Of a DNA stretch of 64,000 bases, positions 1 through 11,239 are shown piece by piece. The notes under the pieces were generated by a model. The model ran no database searches. It saw nothing but the letters and a program-made list of their open reading frames with translations, and was not told the DNA's origin. Numbering within the stretch: position 1 is the stretch's first letter; each line of letters opens with the position of its first letter. The position numbers were made by a program, and so were the translations under genes. The DNA is from Aphelocoma coerulescens (lineage: Eukaryota; Chordata; Aves; Passeriformes; Corvidae), in contig NC_091023.1 in the NCBI RefSeq assembly GCF_041296385.1, forward strand, positions 8,618,924 through 8,682,923. The letters are read 5' to 3'.

Positions 1-1186
1 TTGATACAGAGAGGAAAGCTTATCTGTGGCATAAAAAGGAGCATTGTTGTCTGTTTTGACAGAAAAAATTTTCATTTCAAAGAGAATGGAAGTGGCTTGG
101 TCATTTATAATCAAGAGAAAGCAAACAAGGACAGAAAAGCAAAACCCTGATCACTCTATGAGCCTCCCACATTCAGTCTTTGAATTTGTGAAAACAATAT
201 GAATGCAATGAATATGAGATTTAAGAGTCCACCAAGACATTTGTTTTCAGGTATTTCCGACTTCCTTCCTCGCTCCTGCACCAGAACAGTTCTCTCTCTC
301 CTGTGCTTTGGACTTCTGCTTACCACTTCAGGAGAGACAACCCAGACTAGCCCTTCGCCAGACTTGGATCCAAAACCATTACACCCAGAGACAGTTCTTG
401 AGATGTTCCCAGCACAAGTTTGCTTTAGATTAACCAAGATCCTTCTGTTCCTGCCTTCTGCACATTTTTATCATTTCTTAGAAGCCACACAGTAGGCCTT
501 TCCAAACCACTTTTCCTTTTTTTCTTGTGTATCCTCACAAAGTGCAAACAGGGGTCTCTTCCCAGTCTCAGTATAAGGGGCTGTGTCAGAGTGTAAATTT
601 GGACCAAGCACGATGATTTCCCTATAAGCCACAAACTCAACATCTGAGAACACTTTTCCTATTTTCGCTATGGATTACACCTCCTGCAGAGCTTGTTCAC
701 AGAGGCGATTGCAAAGGCTAGTGACCCACCTACTGCATTACATTTAAGACAGTGATTTGTTGATGCATTTCAGTAATAAGTATTTAGATAAGAATATTCC
801 TCATTGCCTCTCTTAATTACTGTTACAAACAAACTTTACACCAACTTTTATGTTTCAAAGTTAACATAATAGGAAGCTATTTATTAGTCTCATTTCTTTC
901 ATGTAGGCCCTAAAAACGATATAAAATCTATACTGGAGGACCAATCAGATTCTCAGATAATGATTCTTTTTCTTCATACAAGTCACTGGAATTTTTCTGA
1001 ATTGTACCTGTTTAGCCTGTAATGGAAAACAGCCAACTGAGAGAATTAAATATTCTTTTGTTAAACCATATCTGTTAAATCTCTATTTGTTCTGCTGCTT
1101 TTCTAAAAGGAAATCTATTGGTAAGTATTCTATGATTACTTCTTATACTATAAGTCTGGTTACAATTCTACTTGTTTTGAATCCAA
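1..1186. other. Gene-free AT-rich sequence
   Basis: I see no gene, repeat or RNA here. A 98-codon plus-strand open frame at 199-495 starts with ATG but has no recognisable domain. It is overlapped by open frames of similar length on the other strand, which is what chance would give. Its C-terminal half is compositionally ordinary. Confidence 0.6.
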
Positions 1187-1365
1187 AGTGCTATGCACTC
1201 TTTTCTTTCAACAATTCTCTGATGCAGGAAAGAGCTACTGTCCCCATTTTAGGTATGGAAAACCAAGGCCCAGAAAGGGCAGGTTAGATATAGGTTAGAT
1301 ATCAGTTATATACCAACTCAAGCTCATGCATTGTTCAGGAACCAACAGAGTGGGAATTCCCTTAA
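1187..1365 (-). repeat. Probable MIR SINE fossil
   Basis: The plus strand reads like the reverse complement of the MIR SINE core. TCCCCATTTTA at about 1240, then a diverged copy of the GATGAGGAAACTGAGGC block, then GGCCCAGAAAGGG, are in the order and spacing of MIR. Upstream, AAGTGCTATGCA at 1186 matches the MIR 3' end (AAGTGCTTTACATG), and the stretch before TCCCCATTTTA matches its CCTATGAGGTAGGTACTATT region. Downstream, CAGAGTGGGAATTC near 1350 resembles the end of the tRNA-related part. MIR-type CORE-SINEs were active early in amniote evolution and survive as rare diverged copies in birds. The alignment was made by eye from memory of the consensus. It contains a local 11-bp tandem duplication (1281-1302). 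Confidence 0.6.
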
Positions 1366-4300
1366 AGCACTGCCTGCCACAGAACAGCTGATTTCAATTA
1401 ACAGCTGTATGCCAATCATCTAATCAGCTGTCATGCTTTCCTTCACTGTGTGATAGCTTTCTCACATCAAGAAACAAGATTATTTGCAGGTTTCCAAGTT
1501 CATTTTGCTTTTTCTATAAATCTAAATTATGACCGACTAGCAGTATCACAGGTCTTAGCTGGGGTTGGGCGCGGAGCAGGGCTAAGCACTTTTAGGTGTC
1601 ACAAAGATGCAGAAACTGAGTGAGAAGTAAGACATAGATGGAGACCGGCAGCACAAAGCCATAAGGATTGCTGCTATTTGTGGAGGGGTAAAGTTCACTT
1701 GGCAGGAGAGGAAGTTTACAGGTTTCTGAGGGCTGAGCTGCTGAGTGGAATGGGAAGAGAGAAATGCAGACGTGAGCCCCTCACCTTGTGCTGCCACTTT
1801 GAGTGCCACAGACACAGCAGACAGTTCTCTCTGGCCTTGATCCATCAGAGGAGGCAATGTGGGAATGTGTTTCCTGGGCACTGCTGAGACATCTACTGAT
1901 GTCTGTAGTATATCCAGAGCTCAGCTGAATATGCGACACCTCAGCAGAGAGGCAGGGATGCGTGACTGCTGTGTGAGATACATGCCATGCCCTCCATAGC
2001 ATCCCCTTCTTTCATTTCTGCTGTAATGGCTGACCTTTCAGGGGTTAAAGAGCCCTATTTTCTCTCTTCAACTCTCCTCCTGTCCTTTTTTCAAGGTTAT
2101 CCATGGAAATGATTCTGTCTTCTTGCTTACACAACTTTTGCCGTAGTGTCCAGTCTTTTCTGAGTGTTGCCATGACCAGACCCAGCTTATATGGGTGAGT
2201 GGTCCTAACACACAAAGGACACTTTGAGCCTGCTTTGTCACTCAGACTTTGTGCCTGGCTGCTGTTAGGATTAATATAAATATGCCCTTGAGAAGCTGGA
2301 AAATAGCTGTGCCTGGTATGATTCAAAGAATACATAATTTTCTCTTATTCACTGGCCAGGGTTATGAACAAATAGCTGTATGTAGAGAAGGAATTATATT
2401 AAGCTCATTAAAAATAATTTCACAGGAAAGAGAGGATTCACTTCCATCAAATTGGGCTATGAGTGAAATAATAAAATACACAGGCTATTCTTTAGCCATT
2501 CAGTGTAATTTCTGTTATATTGCTGGAACGTTTTTGATACAGCACATGTATCCTGACAAAAACCTCTATCTTACAAGCATGCCCAGCATTAACAAAGAAA
2601 GTGAAGGCAGCATTTTCCTCCAGTCTACACCTGGGCATGTTCCCTACAGGAAACATGATTCTTTCATTACTTTAGACTGCTACTGATATAAAAAAACCTG
2701 GACTGGTATTTAACCTAATTCTGTAGGTAGTGTTTATTTGAACATGATCTGCCCAGGATGACCAGTTAGTCTTTACTTTTAAACTCTCATATTAAGGTTA
2801 AAGTATTATATATTTAGTTATTTATCTAATTCATTACTCTCTCTTCCAGTTGGATAGCTAATTTGATATTCATTGTATCCGAGATAACTAACTTGTTATA
2901 GCTAAATGAAATGTGCATTTGGAAAAGTTCATTAATAACATTATCATTAATTGGTTCTTACCTGAATCTCAGTGCTGCAGGGACTCTTCAAATTAAATGA
3001 CAGATTGCAGCTAGCTTTTTAAAAGTAGAATTTTAACAGCTTCCATACATTGCAAATGAAGTTTAATGGGCCAAATCCTGTTCTCCTACTGATCTTAGAG
3101 CAAAAAGACAAAATAAGTTATAGTGCTCAGCCTAAATTTACTTTATACGAAGGTGTCAGGGCTCAGAATCTATCCCAGTTTGCTTTTTGGTGTTTAGTGC
3201 AAAATCACATCTTAATCTTTGGAGGGAAGAAGATACACAGAAATTTATTTCAATTTGCTTTTTACCAAACACAGTTGCTGAGCTGCACGTTGAACCATGG
3301 AGGAAAACCTGAGCTGAGGTTAATCAGCAGCAGCCTCACATACCTGGAGTCCTCTTTCATTCTGAATGTCATGTACGCCCCTGATGTCCTCATGGCTCCT
3401 CCGGGTGCAGCTGCACTAAATGGCAACTGAGATCCAGCTGAGTGCAGCAAAGGCTCTGGAGCTGCAAATGCACAGGCACAGGTGTGTCTGGGATGGCCGT
3501 GCACAGATCCTGCACATGCAGGGCCTTCACACCTGAAGCTGCACCTGCGGTAGTGCCGAGCTGCCAGTCTGTAACACAAACAACGCAGTCATTACACCAG
3601 CAGCTGCCTTGTGACCCGTTAATGCTCCCTCTCACTCAGCTCACCCTCCCCGGATTGTTTCTGAGCATCTCAGCGAAACACTTTCTAAAAGGACAGGCAA
3701 AGGAAACCACGGGAGTCACACTAAGTCCCTGGAATACTGAATTTATTCACTTCTACCAGCACTGAATGAGTCCTCAAATCACAATGGCTTTTGGACTCCC
3801 AGCCTCCCCACCAGAATGCAAAAGATTAAGCAGTATTTCCTCATACACAAAGCTATATCCCATCTGATTAAAAGTAAATTAGATTCTTGATCCAACTTGT
3901 AGGATTAAGTATCTCCTAGAGAGATGACATGAGGCCTACAACATACTTATTATTAATAATTTTCTCATAAGAGAGTCCACACTGGGATTGACTATAGGTG
4001 CAAAGAACTATTTTGTCTTGGTCAGCATATTAATTGACTTTTTGACTTCTCTCATGCAATGTAAAGCAGCTTGCAGGCTGCAGCAAGGCAGAGCATTTAC
4101 CGACGCAGCTGGCGAAGTCCTGCATGGCAGACACCTGCATTTGGAGCAGCCATTTCAAAGAGTGCAGCAGTCATTTGCAAAACTTCAGCAAAGCACATTT
4201 GCTCAAAAACTGGGCAGTGCTAGTAATGTGTGTTTGTGAGGCCAAATGCATGAATGTAAGAGGAAGGAGACTGTTATAACTGTTTTAATCCTACAGGAAT

Positions 4301-4383
4301 TCTCTACAGGACTTCACAGATTTTCTTATTTTTCTTAACTTGGCACCTTTTATTCTGCCAAAATGACACCTGAAGCAGTATTT
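1366..4383. other. Gene-free unique sequence
   Basis: No gene recognised. A 145-codon plus-strand open frame at 2249-2686 starts at TTG, not ATG, and its product has no familiar motif or biased composition. About 3430-3660 is GC-richer than its surroundings, with overlapping open frames on both strands but no identifiable protein. The stretch 2700-3020 is very AT-rich. GGGCCAAATCCTGTTCTC near 3068 resembles the start of an old amniote repeat, but the match is too short to call. Confidence 0.55.
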
Positions 4384-4536
4384 GAACAAAAAACAAAAAC
4401 AAAACAGAACAAAGCAAACAAATACAATAACAAAAGGAAACAAAAAACCAAAAACACACAAACGGGCAAAAACCCACTAACCTAAAACAACAAAAATCAA
4501 ACCCCCAAAACTAACTAGCAAACAAACAAAAAAAAG
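4384..4536. repeat. A/C-rich low-complexity tract
   Basis: About 150 bp consisting almost only of A and C on the plus strand, with irregular CAAA, CAAAAA and ACAA units and very few G or T. It is not a clean tandem repeat. It looks like a degenerated A-rich simple repeat. I saw no retroelement body joined to it. A similar tract lies at 56291-56422. Confidence 0.85.
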
Positions 4537-5603
4537 TCACATGCAACATTCTTCTTTCCCTTCTAAAACCCAGTCCTAGATCTAGAAAAGTCAAACTATT
4601 TACTGTGTAGGTTAATGACACAGATTTGTCAGTTTTCCAAAGAAGAAACACTTCACTGAGGTGACAACAAAATGCAATTGAAAGCCCCAAACATATAAGG
4701 TACAGCACAACGTGTTATTTTAGACTCTGTGAGCAAATCTAGTCCTAGAGAACAATATATAAATATGCCTCACACACAAGCACTATTATTTCTAATGAAA
4801 AAACAATAATAATAAAAGGCCTTTCCTCTAATAAAATTACTAGTAAAAAATATCATTAATGGCAGACTTTCTAACTAATTCTGTTGCTCTCCTGCTGTCC
4901 TCTGCACTTGCTGACTGACTGGAGTAGACTGCCTCCTTCCTTGTCCAGCTGTTTTAAATGATCCTTCATTCAACAATGCTTCTTAATGACAGCAGTTCTG
5001 GGAGGCTGATTCTCCACGATGGATACTCAGTGTGAAACTGCCCCTCTTTGTCCTTATGGCACATAAAGGAAGCCCGACTCACCTGTTTGCTCCAACTCCT
5101 CATTTATTTGCAGCTCTTTGTGGCCCCATATCATCCCAAATCAGTAGTAAACGCAGTGCAGTTCATCACAGAAGCACTCTGCCAAAACAACTTTGGATCA
5201 AATTATTTTAGTGATTCCTACCTCGTCCTTGCTACCACAATTAATGTAATTGAAGAAAGAAAAACATGATTTCTCAGGCTTTGTTGCTCCCCAGGTACCA
5301 CAAAAATTAATTGGCCAAGCAGTGCTCACAGCCCAGGATTTACCAAGTGAACAGGAAACCTGCTCACAGTGAATTTAACACAGAGCACGTACAAACCAGG
5401 AGGGTGAAGGGAATAGTGAGATTCACCTTGTTGAACACAGCCAGTCTCTTTAAAAGGAACATAAGGGCAGACTCAGAAGTCGGCAGCTGGGTCTGAAAAA
5501 AGGGTTTTGGTGAATGTTGAAGTTACCCCGTGAATGTGGTCCCTGGGGGGTTGTGCCGTTTCCATGCTGGCTGTAGGCAGCAGATAGCTCTGCCCTCAGT
5601 GCA

Positions 5604-5678
5604 GCAGGGAGCCCATCCACCTTCTGTGCAGCACTGTTTTTACCGGGGCTGCAGCCAGCCAGGCGCTGGGCTCCCTGC
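5604..5678. repeat. 12-bp perfect inverted repeat in GC-rich patch
   Basis: GCAGGGAGCCCA at 5604-5615 is the exact reverse complement of TGGGCTCCCTGC at 5667-5678, with 51 bp between. The pairing does not extend on either side. The spacer is itself G/C-rich and holds TGTGCAGCAC and GGCTGCAGCC, which can form smaller stems. It could form a hairpin in RNA or single-stranded DNA. No function is shown. Confidence 0.8.
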
Positions 5679-6034
5679 CACCTGACAATGGGAAGTACAA
5701 CTTACACCAGCAAATGGCCTTTTTAGCATAAACAATGCTTCCAACCTTCTCTGATTCTGCTCTGCCCTGATCCATATTTACCGGTTTGGGGGACTAATTC
5801 CTCCCGTTTTCCTGCCATCTTTGCACAACTGCAGCTGCCTTTAGTGATATGCAATGAGTTGCATGGAAATAAAGAATGAGTGTATGAAAAGGATATGAAA
5901 ACTACGACAGAACAAGACCCACATTATAGGTGTCTCTTCCTCATTCCTGAGTGCCAGACACAGACTGCCTTTGTTTCCCATGCTTTGCTGATATGGCACA
6001 ATCCCAAACTCATTTGAGGTGACAGGAATCCTTT

Positions 6035-6110
6035 TATTGGCTTCAGCCCATTTCAGAGAAGAGGAAAGGCAGGAGAAGTCATCAGTTACAAAACAACATT
6101 TCTATTATTT
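6035..6110 (-). repeat. Possible MIR fragment (weak)
   Basis: CCCATTTCAGAGAAGAGGAA at 6048-6067, followed by GGCAGGAGAAG, resembles the reverse complement of the MIR core (CCCATTTTACAGATGAGGAA, then CTGAGGCACAGAGAAG). The flanks do not extend the match convincingly, so this may be chance similarity. Confidence 0.28.
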
Positions 6111-7391
6111 AACAAGGAATCCCTCAAATCCCGCTTTTAGCCAGCTTTTAGCAGAATTCAGGGAAGAACAAGCTGTACTGTACAGCCCTTTCCTCCTGAG
6201 ACCAATACTTTACCTTCTGAGGCCCTAAGCTTCATTATATTTGTTGCAGAGCACTCCAGATTTGATCTTAAATGTTGTTTAGGCTGGGAAGAGCCAGGAA
6301 ATATATCAACAGCATATTCTTGTACAAAAAGGTGAGTTTGGCCTCCTTGCTCCACTAAGTTTAAAAGCTTTCCTGCTAAATTTTCTACTAAATTTCCCTT
6401 TTTAAAAGGCTGCTTCTGACACTCAAGGAAAACAAGCAATTATGCACTCTTATAATACTTGAAAGATGTAAAGCTAATCAAACATTATCATAGTATTTTC
6501 ATGAAAGATCAGCTGACTTTAAGTGTGCATGTGCAATTTGAGTACTTTAGGAAGTCTTACCATCCTTCTTAGGGTTTCAGGAAAGATTCAGCTGCAGAAC
6601 AGCCTAAATTACTAAGTATTGCAACAGACTTATCAGGTATTGTTTTGGAAGTTAAAAGTCCCTGGTGTATTTTTTGATCAGGTGCCAGCCAATTTTATGG
6701 TGATAGTCAGCTAAAACCACAGACAGCTGATTAATAACCCTTGGAGCAGAAGTCACCTGGAAGTCCATTTTCCAAGGCATCCTTAGGACACCTTTTACCT
6801 AGGTCACCATACCTAAATACCAATGAGGAATTTTCACACCACAGTGACCAAAGTCTCTCCCTTTTTACCTTCTTTACCAACAATCAAAACACTTTTCTTC
6901 TTCATACGGCAAAGTCTGAATGTAAAGGCGTGTGAGACAAATGTGACAGCCCGGTTAGGTGACATCACTGCCTCCACCTTAAGCATATGTCAGATATACA
7001 CCTGTGCACATGAGAGGGACATTAGACCCTCAGGTAAGCACACTGACACCCAAATGTTCTATCTGGTAATATGGTTGAGGACTAGCACACTTAAACAACT
7101 CTTGATGTCCTCTGCAAGTTTTTTCCCTTATAACTTCTACATTTTTCCCAAGTGCGTTTTGTTTTGGGGAAAGGGGTTTCTCCTTTATTTGAGATACAGA
7201 ACCAAGCCACAGATCCATTGCCAAATTCCTATTTTATATGTTCCAGTGCCCAGGAATGGCTGGATTTGAAACTTTGGTTTGACTCATCACAAAGTCATAG
7301 TTACTTGACCATGGCTTACTGAAGCTCATGTGTTTTTACAGTTCCCCAGTTTTCAGAACTGGTTCATAGTTAAAATATGTGGGCTTACTAA

Positions 7392-7454
7392 TTTATTTAA
7401 ATTAAATATTAGTTTATTTACTAGTTTAGTTTATTAGTTTATTTAAATTAAATA
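7392..7454. repeat. Duplicated AT-only motif
   Basis: TTTATTTAAATTAAATA occurs exactly twice, at 7392-7408 and 7438-7454. Several TAGTTTA units lie between them. About 100 bp around these copies is almost free of G and C. It is a local duplication in easily melted DNA. No protein binding role can be inferred from the sequence alone. Confidence 0.85.
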
Positions 7455-10400
7455 ACACTATTTAGATTAAATAGTAAATTTAAATCTAAGTTTCATTTGT
7501 CTCTGATTTTGAACAGGTATCACCAACATGACAGGATATAATCTTGTTCTGTATTGTTTCTCTAAAAAGCTGGTAACTTCTTTTATCACAAAGAATCAAT
7601 AAAAAAAACCCCAACATGACAAATCATACATTGATGATGTTAAATTCCCCAGCTCTATTTCAGTTCTTACCTGTTGTAGTATTTTCTTTTTGTGATACTA
7701 ATGTGCATCTATTACTTTTAGCAGTTAATAGGTGTAATTTCAACATCATTTAAATGTGTACATCAAAATATTACTTGTGGGAAGAATAGGATTTTATTCC
7801 TCCCAGAAATGTGGCTATAAAAAAATAACATTGTCTTGATTGTATCCCTTTTATAAACACAGCAGGATTGGGAAAACATTCCAGGATATATATCTGTCAC
7901 TATAGCTGGTATCACCCTATAACTCTGCTAGTTAAAATCACTCTCTAATCAGACAGGGTAATGGATTTCTTCTGCTGGCACTGGAAGGTGATTGTGCAAG
8001 AGACAGATGTCAAAAACATCGTTCTTTCTGAACCCTCTCTTCACAGCTGAGATTAAATAGAATAGCTTAATTGCACTTGAGACTCATTTAGACTCCTTGG
8101 AAACAGGTAGGATTTTAAGACTACAAGAATGTAGAATAGATGTAAAGCTTGAGCTTCAGTAGCTGGAGAGAGACAAAATGCAGCTTTATTTTCTACCTTC
8201 TAGGGAGATTTGAAAAGCCCAATAATTTAACCAGGAGAATCTACACAGGGGGTTAAAAATTATAGCTTGACTAAAGGTCAGGCAGACACATGACCTAACA
8301 TTAAGGACCCCCAGGCTTCAATGCTGCCCAAAAACTCTAAGCAGTGTACAAGGGCTTACCCCAAATGGGGGCAAGAACCACAGTTTGGCTCTGCCCATCA
8401 CCTGCATGGTGGACAGCAGCCCAGGCAGCAGCCTTTTTTCTGCTTGTGCACAGCAGGCTAAGAGCTGTGAGGGAAAGAGAATTAAGGTCTATAAAGTTAG
8501 TTCCAAGTTAGTCAGAGCAGACAAAGGATCGGTTTAGTGCCTTTTTTTCTCAGCTGCAGTTCTGTGTGGTGTCTGGCAAATTCCTGTTGGCATCCCAGTC
8601 GCACAGAAAGACACTTCAGGTACATATGGCACATGTACAATGTTCCTTTATTATGGGCAACATTTACCTGCAGGGTTTGGCTATCCTGCAAACTAGCACT
8701 TAAAAATGTCCTCAAGGGCTCTCTCATCAGCAAAGAGAAAAAAAACATAAACTTGTATCTTGTTTGGTTTCTAAATTCTCTAACAGAGGAAACAAGCTGC
8801 TGCAGTCACACAAAAGGTAAAAAGGTATTCCACCATCATGCCAGTTAGCTAACACTGAGATTTAAAATTAAACAACATGATCATCCTGAAAGGAAAAAAA
8901 GAGAAAATACAAGAAGAACCCACATTCTCTGAACCAACAAGTCTTGAATTTCTACAGAAGGATGAGAGAAAAGGATTTGAATTAAGTCTTTCACCCAGAA
9001 TCTACAACATTCAGGCTTTGAGGTAACAAGAAAAGAAAACATTTCTACAGACGGGTTGGAGTAAGGGGAGGAGAAAATATGAGAAGTCTGCACAAGAAAA
9101 CAAATACCTTGCACTCAATCGTCAAGCTTATATCCGGTTTGCAGCCAAATACTTTATTTTATTTTTCAATTACACGACAAACTCATTTATGAATGGCATG
9201 AGCCTTGCTTTCCTACAGTTTTTCACATAATAGAAAACTAACTAGGGAAAAGTGGCAGATGCAGTTTTTATCAATAAAGCTCTGCTTAGAGGAGTTGAAA
9301 ATCTTTTCCTTTCATGCTTTCAAGTTCTTATTGTATACAATTGTTTTCCTCAGGGGATTATACCTGATCCCATGAAGCTTTCCCTGCCAAGACAGTCCAG
9401 TCTCTTTGTGGAATAAGAGCAGACACTGATCAGCAGGGACCACAAGGGAGGCTGCGGCAGCTCTGGGCCCCTCTCTCTCCCAGCAGGGTTTTTCTGCTCA
9501 GCCTGTAAGGGTCACCTGAGCACGGCTTAAAGGATCTGGAAAGAAGAGGATATCTGAAGGCCAAATATTTTAAAAATGCAAGCCCTTTGCCTTTTCTTTA
9601 TGAACCTCTCCCATCCAATAAAGTAGATTCAACATCGTTTGTTTCTAAATGTGCTGGAAATGAAAATAACTGCACTTATTGAAGCTGTGGGAGGTACAAT
9701 GGATATTTCAGCTGTAACGGGATGAGAATGCCCATTGAAGAGTTCCCTTCAGGCTCTTTATAGCAGACAAATCCTCAAAAGAAAACATACTTTGTTAACT
9801 TTCATTTGAATACATCCTGCTCCAGCCAGACAGCCCACTTAAAATGACACAGAGGTAGTAAATTGTTCTACTGATTGGTTTGCTGGAGTTTAACAGCTTG
9901 AACTTATCAGGAAAGTGATAGGAACAAAAGTGTCGGCCATATCATTGTTCAGGCAGTACCTCCTTCCACTCTTCCTGAACCTCTGTGGTGAAGGCCCTTA
10001 ATTACTCTTTGCAGTAGGAAATGTGTCATGAAAACACTGGGAGATGAACAATGGCCACCCAGAAGGGATCTTGCTCAACAAGCCTTACATACTGCATCCC
10101 ACAAGAAACCTTCTTAACATGAATTATTTCAATAGCTGCGGTGGTGCATGGACCCATATTTTTCCAAGATAGTGTTTTCCTCAAAAAGTCCCTTATGAGG
10201 AAGAAACAACAGGAGATCTTGTCCTCAAGATACTTCCAATATCTAGCAACTGAAAGATGATGAGAAGCACAGATTTCCTGTTATTTTCTTCTGAGAAATA
10301 GCACCCCAAGGCATTAAAATGCCCGTGGAAATATGGAGGGCCAGCTTTTCACAGGCACTCACAGCACACAGTGCTGAATGGAGAAATGCTCAGCTCCTGT

Positions 10401-11239
10401 TCTCTGGCCAACCCAGTTAGGCTGCCGACTTTTGGCTCTGAATCCCCTCCAGAGCTCAATAGCTCGTTCCCAATAACATGCACATAAGCCCAGCATTGTC
10501 AGACAGCTAAAAGCTGATCAGAAGCATTTGTAGGTTTGGATATTTGTTTGATGCTACAGTCAACCTTAGAATAATTGTCTCTGAAGAAACAGGAGTAAAT
10601 AACACACATCCAGTCTGGCCAAAAGCATTTTATCAGTGCCAAAATCTCCACAAAGTACAAGACTGTACAACAGGCAAGGACAATCCCTCAAAGGCAACTG
10701 TGATTGTTGCATGAAAGAGTAACAAAGCTCAATTAACCAATTACATTGTCTGCCAAGAGACTAAAGAATTCACTGTTCAAACATATACAAAATTAGGCTA
10801 AATGGAAAGTGTAGAGGTCTGGCGAGATAAGGTGGCCTCACAAGAAAGCAAATACTACAGGTATTCATTAGTAAGGCAGCCCCAAAACTGAAGGGGCAAA
10901 GGACACCATAGGTCATGAAAGGGCAGGAGAGGCAGACACTTAGGACATATCAGTGATGGTGTTCATTTAACACTCTGAAATAAAGCACAATATGGAAATC
11001 CGCCAGTCAGGTATAAGCTCTCAGTTGAGCTAGATACAAAATCAGAGCTAACACATACCTTAGACCCTCTTAGGATAGGATGTTATCATATGAGAGTCTA
11101 TGTATGACACTGCTATTTTGAGCTTAGGGTAGAGAATCCAATATGACAAAATGTAACATTACATGTGAAGCTTCCTGATTTAACCTCACCTCCTTTCTTT
11201 CCCTGGTTTTCTTTCCAAAATGCAGCTATACCCCCTAAT

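Larger units (their letters stand above)
4537..11239. other. Gene-free unique sequence with a few structural patches
   Basis: No gene recognised over 6.7 kb. Patches that stand out are: a GC-richer segment at 5520-5700 with a long inverted repeat; a weak MIR-like block at 6035-6110; a 148-codon plus-strand open frame at 6823-7269 without recognisable domains; an AT-only duplicated motif at 7392-7454; and a GC-richer segment at 9410-9540. Everything else is ordinary AT-rich DNA. Confidence 0.55.

Noticed and set aside
2249..2686. 145-codon plus-strand open frame
   Set aside because: It starts at TTG, has no recognisable domain or coding-like composition, and chance frames of this size occur in 64 kb read in six frames.
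6823..7269. 148-codon plus-strand open frame, the longest in the window
   Set aside because: It begins with ATG but no domain, signal or family is visible, and it overlaps another frame on the same strand and one on the opposite strand.
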